Below, piece after piece: positions 55,625 through 64,000 of a DNA stretch of 64,000 nt (position 1 is the first letter of the stretch; every line of letters starts with the position of its first letter). The notes below the pieces were generated by a model that was not told where the DNA came from, did no database searches, and saw only the letters and a program-made list of their open reading frames with translations. A program made the position numbers and the translations under genes. The stretch comes from Populus alba (taxonomy: Eukaryota; Streptophyta; Magnoliopsida; Malpighiales; Salicaceae), in the NCBI RefSeq assembly GCF_005239225.2, contig NC_133289.1, positions 193,501 through 257,500 on the forward strand. Direction: 5' to 3'.

Positions 55625-55754
55625 TTTATTTTTAATTGATAATTAAGGCATTGCGCATACATATATAGCAATTTGCGTAGCTAGCAGCATGTAATAAGAT
55701 TTAACAATTGTTATATATGTATAAGCAATGCCTTAATTATCAATTAAAAATAAA
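55625..55754. repeat. foldback element with arms of about 30-50 bp
   Basis: TTTATTTTTAATTGATAATT...GGCATTGC at 55625-55654 is the exact reverse complement of 55725-55754. Pairing continues inward with few mismatches (ATACATATATA against TATATATGTAT), leaving a loop of about 30 bases. The block ACAATTGTTATATATGTATA is repeated just outside, near 55777-55801. It looks like a small MITE or its remnant. Confidence 0.8.
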
Positions 55755-56509
55755 GACTAAGATATACTAAGATATATACAATTGTTATATATGTATAAGC
55801 AATCACCACTTACATTAAAAAAATCTTGGTGACTTTAAAATAAGAATAAGAAAGATATTTGTAAGCTTCATGTTTTGGCCCAATAGATGCGAGCTCAAAG
55901 TTCAATTTAAAACCAATTCAAACTAACATAGGTATTTAAAGAAAAATTACTAGAATATTGTTCTCTCTCTCTTTTATCGTGATTTTTTAAAAAAAACATT
56001 AAGAAAATCAATTTTGAACTTAAGGTTTTGGTTTCAAGAAGAGTTGAAAAAAAAAAATAAATATACTATTTATATATATATAAGGTTTGATCGTGAAAGG
56101 ATTTAAGAAGAGTTTAAAGTTTTTATTTTAATTTAATAATTGAATGATCTAAGAGTTTTGATTGATGTTTTAAGGTGTTAGTTGGATTAAAATGAGCTCA
56201 TTGGATGTTTGGAACTTTAGGTCTTAAAGAACATATTTGTTTTTTTCGAGTTCTGCAAAAGTAAAGAATGGGTAGATCAAGATTTTGACAATGTAACAAA
56301 AAAGAAGAGAAACCAATTTTATTGTTTATTATTATTATTATTATTTTTTATAATTGGGCTGGCTTTTTTCTTTTTATTTAATTTTACTCTCTTAACTTTT
56401 CAATCTTGTAAAAACAATAAAATCAAATAAATTTTTGGAAAAAAAAGAACCAACCCAATGATATTTTGTCAAGTATGTGATATTTCTATAAAAAGTGATG
56501 AACAAATTA

Positions 56510-57071
56510 CTAAGGTCTTGTTTGTTTGCTGGAAAATAGTTTTCTTTTAAAAAGTGAATTCTAGAAAATTAAATTCCGGGAAAGTGAATTATTTTCTGAT
56601 GTTTGGTAGTGTAATGAAAAATAATTTGAAAAATACTTTCTAGTGTTTGATTATGTCATGGAAAATGAGTTGGAAATAACTTATTAATGTTTTATTTTTT
56701 TTCAAGTATATTAAAATAAAGCGGAACAAATCTTATAAATTAAAAAGTTGAATGAGAATGGAATTGAAAAAAAATATAACTTCATAAATTATTTCAAATA
56801 AAATAAACAATAAATAAATAATATAGATCAAATCTAAAAAAATAAAAAAATTTGAAAGATGAAGAAATTAAAATAATAATAATTAACATTTCATAAAATA
56901 TTTTAAATAAAATAAGTAATAATAAAAAAAAAATGAGGATTAAATTTGATAGATAAAAAATTTCAATTAAAAATGATAAGGGAAAAAGCAATTAACAATT
57001 ATAAAAATGAGGATCAAAGTTAATATAAAAATTAAATTCTAAGGGATGAAATTAAAAAAACAAATATTCAA

Positions 57072-57105
<34 letters not shown>

Positions 57106-57305
57106 ATATATATATATATATATAACAATAAAAAATTTAAGGATCAAATTTGATATAATCAGCAAATAATATGACATTTCTAAATTTTTCACAACTTTTG
57201 AAAAGTGTTTTTCTGCTGATTAATTTTTCTAATGGCAAATAAAACACAAAAAGTTTGGAAAGTGATTTTTCAGAAATCACTTTCCGAGAAACAAACACAC
57301 CTTAG
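56510..57305 (+). mobile_element. non-autonomous DNA element with imperfect terminal inverted repeats, about 0.8 kb
   Basis: The left end reads CTAAGGTCTTGTTTGTTTGC and the right end, reverse-complemented, reads CTAAGGTGTGTTTGTTTCTC. Both are followed by GGAAA and by sequence containing AAAGTGA. The interior is AT-rich with TA microsatellites (57077-57123) and no transposase frame. A fragment of the same family lies at 1017-1197 in the opposite orientation. The target-site duplication could not be settled, so the superfamily is open. Confidence 0.65.
57077..57123. repeat. (AT)n microsatellites inside the TIR element
   Basis: Two AT runs separated by TTTT. Confidence 0.9.
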
Positions 57306-57759
57306 ACTAGTTCCAAGTAATTGTAATATTAAACAGTATTAAATGACTAATAGAAAAAGATAAAAAATATATATTAAAAAAAAATTTGAAAGATATATAT
57401 ATATATAAAAAGAGCATTGTACCTGTGAATCGTGCTATTTGTGAAGACCTACAAGGAAATCAACACATCTTCTAGGTTCTTTGTAATAAAGAATACATTT
57501 TTACATATTTGAGTTCATGACAGCAAATGTTTGTGAAAAAAACTCGATATTATGGGGACCTAGCTACTAGTTCAGTCCACGAACCTTTATCTCACACACT
57601 TGATTTCTTCTTTCTTTCTTTCTTTTCTTTGCTTTACTTGCTAGAAATTCCAAGTTGCCCTGAGGTGATGTTAAAAAGAGAGTTGATTACTAGATAGCCA
57701 TGTCAACTCGAGTTTGACCTTAACCTTAACCCCAGTAGAGATGCTGATAAAGGAACCTG

Positions 57760-60700
57760 TCATTGAAAAACAGGACACCCCTCCACCTGAATGCCAGGGG
57801 CGGTAGGACAAGTTGCCAAGGGACAATGATCAGAAACCTCCAAGCCCCACCAGGTTGGTCCATTGATGTTCTTCATCTGTAATGTAAAAAAGAGCACAAC
57901 GGCTGAGAAAGCAACTCCAGCATCTAATCCTGCTGAGAGGATGTAGTTGTGCCTAACCCACCATCCTCTGTATCTATTGTAGACAACCAAGTTGAAGACA
58001 ATGCCTACAGAAAGCCAGCACATGTAGTTCACGGCCTTGACTGCCGGCATACCTCCTGTGCCGCTTAAGATAATAGGCACGTTAATGTACTTGATCCATG
58101 TCTTCTCCGGGAACTTGAGAGAGAGTATCCACACCGGCACCGGCGCAAGAATTCCGATGAGAAAGAAATAGTTCATCTTAGAGTACAAACCAAGACGTCC
58201 GAACATTCGCATCGGTCCAACCAAACCCCAAATGACAGAGGCATTGTAGAACACATCGACTCCGGGACATGTCCACTGGCTTCCTTCTGGCAGTTTTGAT
58301 GGATCGCAGATGTTTTCCACCGAGGTAAGGAGCCACCAACCCGTGCCGAAGTAGACTGAAGATGAAATCAAAGTCCCTACTATCTGTTATTGACATAATT
58401 AGCATCAATGGTGTTAATTCTAAAGTGGGCTTCCAGTATATCACATAAGGCTATGACTGTCTGATTTGATTTCAAATTTATACCTGGACAACAAACATGG
58501 ACTTGGGGGGGATTTTCATGTAATGTCCCAGCTTGAAGTCTGAGAGGAACGAGATTGCTTGTGACATGCTAGTGTAGCCATAGTTCTTGAAAGTAACATT
58601 TGCAAGGAGTCTCCCCGGATACATGTAACCGATTATTAGCTCGGTGATAACGTTGAGTTGTGGTTGCTGCACAACAATTTCGACATTAATATGATCGAGG
58701 ACAGTTAACACGAGCAGGTTAGAAACTTAGTCTGCCAAGATCATACCTGGTTTGTAGTTGCTGCAAGAACACCAACTGGAAGGGTGAACATGAGAGCCAA
58801 GCCAACTGCCAGGAGGACACCCCAGTAAGGAAGTTGCAACTGTTTACCAAAGCCCTCACAAGTAAGCAAGGTTAGTGCAATTACTATGATCAAGAGGGAG
58901 TAAAACCACCATTGAGGGACAGTTTCGTAATTCTTCTTCATTATTCTAGTGTGGACATCAGCGTACTTGTCTTGATATGCTGCTTTTGTTTGATGCCAAA
59001 TTTCTCTGCAAACAGAAGGACAAGGTAATCAGACAAATAATGATATGTTATGACATCTATTGACGGGATGAGATTAGCGTCATAAAAAAACTAAGAATCT
59101 GTTGATAAATACCTTCCATGGAAAAGTGCTACATGAGTTAATGCAGCAGCCAATATGGCAAAGTTAAGACCATAGGTGTAAACGAAGAAGATACTTAGGT
59201 TGACTTTGCTGTAGCCATCATATCCTGGTTGATCGAATTCAAAGGTTGTCTCATTTAGAACTCTCGAAACATCGTAGGGTTGTCCATAAGCATCGAAAAC
59301 ATGTGAAGAGAAAATTGGAAAACGTTTGGCACCATATGAGTTGGTCCAGTAAGCTATGGGGATTACGATGTAGAGAGTTATGATATAACCAAACAGTTTG
59401 TTGATAATAGCAAATCCTGGAGTGGCCAAGGGAGATCCTAGAAAACCAGCCACCGTTGACCAATCAATGGCGAAAGAGCCAACGCCCAGGCCATGAAGAC
59501 CCGAGCCAACTTGTTGGGCAGTGACTGAATCCTTCCATATCCAACAGACAAAGGAAAGAGCAGTTATAGATTGGAAGAGATAGCCGGGGACTATATAGTA
59601 TGCGAAGCTTGATACAAGGACCACGAGGAAGAACTGCAGCCTCGTTAGGCCTCCCTTACGCCTGATCTCAACTTCATGCAATGCCCTGGAGGATTCGAAA
59701 GAAAAACGAATTAGAGAGGAGAAAAGAGGAGATACTAATCATAAACTGATAGAAAATGGGGTTGCAGGAGACACCTGAAGAGGGAAACTTGAACCAGAAT
59801 GGAAGGCCACCACATGTAAGGGGAATCAACAAGGAACTTCCTGAAAAGTCCAGCCCATCCATATCCTAGCAACTGAATGTTTCAACAAAATTGGAAGAAA
59901 GCATGTTCTATTAAGCATATTGAAGAAAGAGCAAAGCATTAATCAATACTCTCTAAGTCATCACCTGCATTTTATTTTCACCTCAAGAAAAAAATTGCTA
60001 TGGAGTTTAGGAGAGGATCACCTGTGTCGTCTGCGTTAACAACATAGCTGGTACTGCATCTATACGACCATGATAAAATGCCTTCACGATGGTGATAATT
60101 CCCACTGCAAATACAGTATTTGATCCAGCATTTGCAAATATGGTGATCAGAACATGTTCTTTTAAGTTGAAAGGCCCTGGATTCAATGAAAGTGCCCATT
60201 TAGTTCGGGGAAACCGAATAAATTTGTTCGGTAAAACTGATTCCATAAGCCTTCCTATTGGCAGTACAACAATCTGAGCTGAAATTGATGTTACATAGAG
60301 CATATTTTGACGGTAACCAAAGAACTGATTCACAAATGCCAGAAGAGCACAACATATGATCCCCAAAACCCATGTTCGAAATGTCAAGCATGGTAATGTT
60401 GGATCATCTGTAATCGGCACCGTGAGCTTGACTTGCTCGATTGGTGAATCGTTTACCTCTTCTGCAGAAAATCATGTTTTAACAAAGACAAAAGGAGTCA
60501 GCAATCGTTGATCACCGACGATAGTTAATTATTAGATAGTGAAATTATTAGAGAGTTATGGATTGCTAAATTTTGTTAAATAATTATTAACAATGCACAA
60601 CAACAATAGCCATGACCGTAATTGAACCCCCGGATAGTCCACATTCAGCAATGTGCAATGTCAGGTATAATTAAATCGTTAGGAGTTTGAAAATGACCAT

Positions 60701-61076
60701 TCAAGGTATTAGCATATTAGCTTCGGTCAGTGTAAATTTTAAGTTTTTAAATTATTTTTATAAATTTAATTAACGGCTTGAGCTTTTAAGTTACTAAGCT
60801 TCTATCCTATCTGTTCATATTCAAAGAGTAATTTAGAAACTCTTTCAGGACTAACTGCTGCAATTCAGGCAGTGATTTAGTGTCAGCTACTCTGCAATCC
60901 TTAGGAAGTGCAACTACAAGAGATCGACGAATCATTAAAATCGCAGACTTATAATTAACCTGCATTAGCTATGAAAAGAAAGTAAGTGGACTGAATTATT
61001 AATTACCTATCTCATCAAGAATCTTGGCCTTGGTCGAAAGACGATTCCCATTACCACTAGTCTCTTCACGCTCCAT
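57760..61076 (-). CDS. oligopeptide transporter, OPT family (OPT1/OPT5-like)
   Basis: Seven exons (61076-61007, 60461-60022, 59872-59775, 59685-59113, 59005-58747, 58666-58484, 58383-57760) join in frame to give 748 residues, the normal length for the plant PT clade. These are plasma-membrane proton-coupled carriers of tetra- and pentapeptides and related compounds. The family motif NPG is seen in '[14 protein letters not shown]', and the second signature KIPPR appears as '[14 protein letters not shown]'. Many hydrophobic helices are visible, such as '[20 protein letters not shown]' and '[16 protein letters not shown]'. The C-terminal region has '[20 protein letters not shown]' and ends EGCPVFQ. 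The N-terminus is short and acidic (MEREETSG), starting at the only ATG before the cytosolic leader. In Arabidopsis OPT1 (At5g55930) and OPT5 (At4g26590) lie near CBL2 and CBL3, and the same neighbours occur here. Confidence 0.96.
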
Positions 61077-61140
61077 GCTCCTATGCTTACACTCCCTAAA
61101 ACTATAATGTGGTGAGACTTCTAACAACAGAAGTTTTCAA

Positions 61141-61146
61141 TATATA
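61141..61146 (-). promoter_or_regulatory. TATA box of the OPT gene
   Basis: On the minus strand CCCTATATATTG lies about 65 bases before the ATG at 61076, implying a leader of roughly 35 bases. Confidence 0.6.
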
Positions 61147-64000
61147 GGGTTCCTTGGCTTCGTGATTTCTCTTCGTTTCTGACGCACCAATATTTTCTTT
61201 TTTTCTACCTTACATTTATTATTCATAAGATCTTTTCTTTGGTTTTAGCAAGTTAATTACTATTAATCATAACGTGAAGTAACATTCTGTAACATAATTC
61301 CAAACAAACTTTGCATCCCAAAAAATCCACCAATAATTGAAAAATCTTCTGGTATACCAAGGAGGAGGAGCAAACAATTGGTGTATGCTCTGCCACCTCT
61401 GACCCTGCCCTACCCTATCTTTTCCTCAACTACTTGCTCATCATGCAATTAATCTGCTAATGTCATTTGGTAGGTGACCCATCCTTGCTTAGGAAAGGCA
61501 TTATTTTCACAGTACTGGCATTAATTATCCATCAGAAAGCTCACCTTGAGGTCACGGTGCACACACCTCTAGGGCATGTCTATCTATCTCTCTAGACAAT
61601 CTTCGTACGTAAAAAGCATCACATGAGAGACATGTCTTGAAGACAAGCTTTTTTTCTTTTTAAGAATTGCCATGAAAATATATAGGAAGCGTTGTAAATT
61701 AAGAAAGTTATACATTTTCTTTTGTATTTTTGTTTACCAATGAATGTAGATCCAATTCTCAAGAAGAAATTGACTGCATGTGTAGTAGATCTATATTGAT
61801 AAGTAGGAAAATCGAAGGTGTGTTTGTATACATAAACGACGAAGTATGACTACGGAAAATTTGTGAATATTTAATTGGCTTTACTTTGGCATTACAAATG
61901 TTAATTTGTATTGGGACAATAAAAAAACCTTTTTTTTATATATATAAAAATCTACTGCATTGCAGGCTTTTAGAGAAAATAAAAACTTAGGTTAACTCAC
62001 GTAAACTTTTCCAATCATTGATCAGATCTTATATCTATTATATCCCATACTACATATATATACTGCATGATGTATTTTTATTTCTTTCGTTCCTTGGATT
62101 AAGTTACTAGAAATACAAAGCTGTCCCAAGGTGATCTAAAGAGTTTTTAAATTTTAAATTTTCTTTTTTTATAATTAAAATCGATGATAATCAATGAACA
62201 ACTCGTTTGAATATATCTTGTTGTGCCCATAAAATAAGAAATGGAGAACTAATTATGATGGATAAAACCCTAGTAGAAGCTTCAATTCTTTACTTATACA
62301 AAATTAAAAACAAAAAAGACATAAACATATAATCTGATTATAAAAACCTAGAGGGAAACATACAAACAAACATAATTGTAGGATAGTTTACAGTGAATTT
62401 TTATTTTTTAAAAAAAACTAGTGCTAATGTGTATATTAGATAGTTTTTTTTTTTTTTGGTTAATTACTTAGCAAATTTGTGTAAAATCAAAATAGTAATT
62501 TTAACTTGCAACATACCCCCCTGGGCCTGCCTGAATTTGGACATGGGGGCTTCTAAACATGTCATGGGCTCTCTAGGCTTTGCTCTTATCTTCATTTATT
62601 GATCATAAGATAGCGGTTTGTGGTCTCCTCTTGCTCACATGTGCCTTTCTTTTCCTCTCCCTCCCTATAATTCTAGCATGCATGCCCCTACACTCGCAGT
62701 GCTCCTGCCTCTTCCTTCTATGGAAAAAACTGTCTATTTCTTATTAATTTTTCCACATTCATGTGAACTTCACCGCTAATAATCCACATGCATGCACCTA
62801 TGCTGCTTTTATTTTACACTGAAGTGATCTGTACCGCTTCCTAACAAGAAAAGGAGTAGTTATGGGTGCTTCATATTTATTTGGGTGCACTAAAGAGTCA
62901 TTCTATTCTTAATATATAGAGAGAAAGAACATGTCTTCAACATCATTCCACGAATGAAAAACATTAGGTCATGTTTGTTCTTGCAATGCTTATATATAAC
63001 GCAACAAAAACACCAAGTTAATACGTTTATGATCACTACGCTACACCACAAGAACAAGCGAGCAACAGACGGCCAGCATGTGTACTGAAATAGATAGAAA
63101 AGACAAGGGTAAACGGGCATAAAGAGAGGCAATTAACTTAATTTATTCGGACATAGTTAGTTATACAAGCTTTAGATTAAATAGTGTGAGCGCATCAAAC
63201 GGCGCCGGGCATCTATTGCTCCCTTGCAAATACAAATACAGATAACATTAACAATTGTTTCAGCTTTGCCCTAATCTGTCAGTCAAAAACATGATCAATA
63301 TATATTGCTTTTAATTACACCAACGAGATATTCTCTTGTCACAAGCGGTGGAGATCATCAAATTAATGTCATTTGGTGGGCCCATTCTTCACACGAAAGA
63401 CACTTGTCAGCATCTGGATGCCCAGTGCTGATCATCAGTATCAGCATCAAACCTCACATATATGAACGTTTGTGTGTGTAGATGATGGCCAGTAGTTGCT
63501 GTGAGATAATTTAATTGAAACGATCGAGGACCACAGCCACTGGCACTGCGCATTCATAAAACTGCCAGTTTTTTGGCTCAAAAACTATTTAACTATAGAT
63601 AGAGAAGAGGAGGTGCATGTGCTAGCTCTGCCCTCGCTCCTCTATGCATATGCATCAATGGAGAATTGTGGATATATAACCTTTGTTTCTGTTCACTTGA
63701 ATTAAAGGATATTAATTTCTCTTGTATTATAAATTATTTTAGAGCACATGCTAGTACTGTTATTAAACTAATAAATCACAGGTAAGCGAATCAACTCGGA
63801 CAATTTAATTGATTAAATCAACCGAGCTTGACATGATCGGCTCCTACTCAGTTAAACGTAGAACCCGGCCCGAGTGATGTTCTAGGTTGACAGGTAACCA
63901 TATTGATCAAATATTCTAGGTTGACAGGTCACCACAGTTAAACATAGAAACAGCAACCCTTTGATTAACCACTAACTTCAACATCATAAGATGGCCAAGA
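61147..64000. other. upstream region of OPT and gene-free right edge
   Basis: No coding exon, tRNA or known microRNA precursor was recognised. The block TCTAGGTTGACAGGT(A/C)ACCA occurs at 63881-63900 and 63915-63934, and CAGTTAAAC(G/A)TAGAA near 63849 and 63936, so the right edge holds short, shuffled direct repeats. Confidence 0.5.

Larger units (their letters stand above)
54500..57759. other. AT-rich spacer with a foldback and a TIR element
   Basis: Contains the hairpin at 55625-55754, the TIR element at 56510-57305 and several AT microsatellites. The right end is the 3' flank of the OPT gene. No gene was recognised. Confidence 0.55.

Noticed and set aside
57760..61076. several separate short membrane-protein frames
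   Set aside because: They are the seven exons of one OPT transporter; all introns are GT-AG and phases agree.

Overview
The window is plant nuclear DNA from a dicot, most probably a poplar or a close relative in the Salicaceae. The protein-coding genes are split by many GT-AG introns, the spacers are very AT-rich, there are (AT)n microsatellites, and the protein sequences read like those of woody rosids. The species assignment is an inference. No prokaryotic feature, CRISPR array, rRNA or tRNA gene was seen.

Layout from left to right: the 3' end of a Myb/SANT-like gene (2-391, +); a BMT5-like rRNA methyltransferase gene (2261-3703, -); a gene-free stretch with a minisatellite (about 5138-5757) and short tandem duplications; a cytosolic HSP90 gene with a heat-shock element (8796-11545, +); a calcineurin B-like calcium sensor of the CBL2/CBL3 type (12977-15688, -), convergent with HSP90; an NPH3/BTB gene (20040-22167, -); about 8.4 kb without a recognised gene; an FHA-domain NIPP1 homologue (30574-32361, -); a C2-GRAM-VASt membrane-contact type protein (34042-38458, -) with an apparent one-base frameshift; a small acidic uncharacterised gene with broken frames (40532-41105, +); farnesyl diphosphate synthase (43437-47020, -, 12 exons); a decayed phosphoglycolate phosphatase pseudogene (50925-53100, +); a small coiled-coil protein resembling MEE9 (53980-54423, -); and an oligopeptide transporter (57760-61076, -, 7 exons). 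The last 3 kb shows no gene.

The genes do not form a pathway, as expected for plant chromosomes. Their order is nevertheless informative. From memory of the Arabidopsis map, NPH3, FHA, FPS1 and PGLP2 lie together at At5g47760-At5g47800. HSP90, CBL2 and OPT1 lie together at At5g55930-At5g56030, and BMT5-like, CBL3 and OPT5 at At4g26485-At4g26590. The window appears to carry these blocks joined, with GAUT4 absent and the PGLP2 position occupied by a pseudogene.

I did not find an undescribed biological system. The most useful unusual observations are the PGLP pseudogene in a conserved position, the frameshift in the GRAM domain, an overlapping uORF at the CBL start, a 58-base homopolymer just upstream of FPS, and several repeat families including a TIR element of about 0.8 kb.
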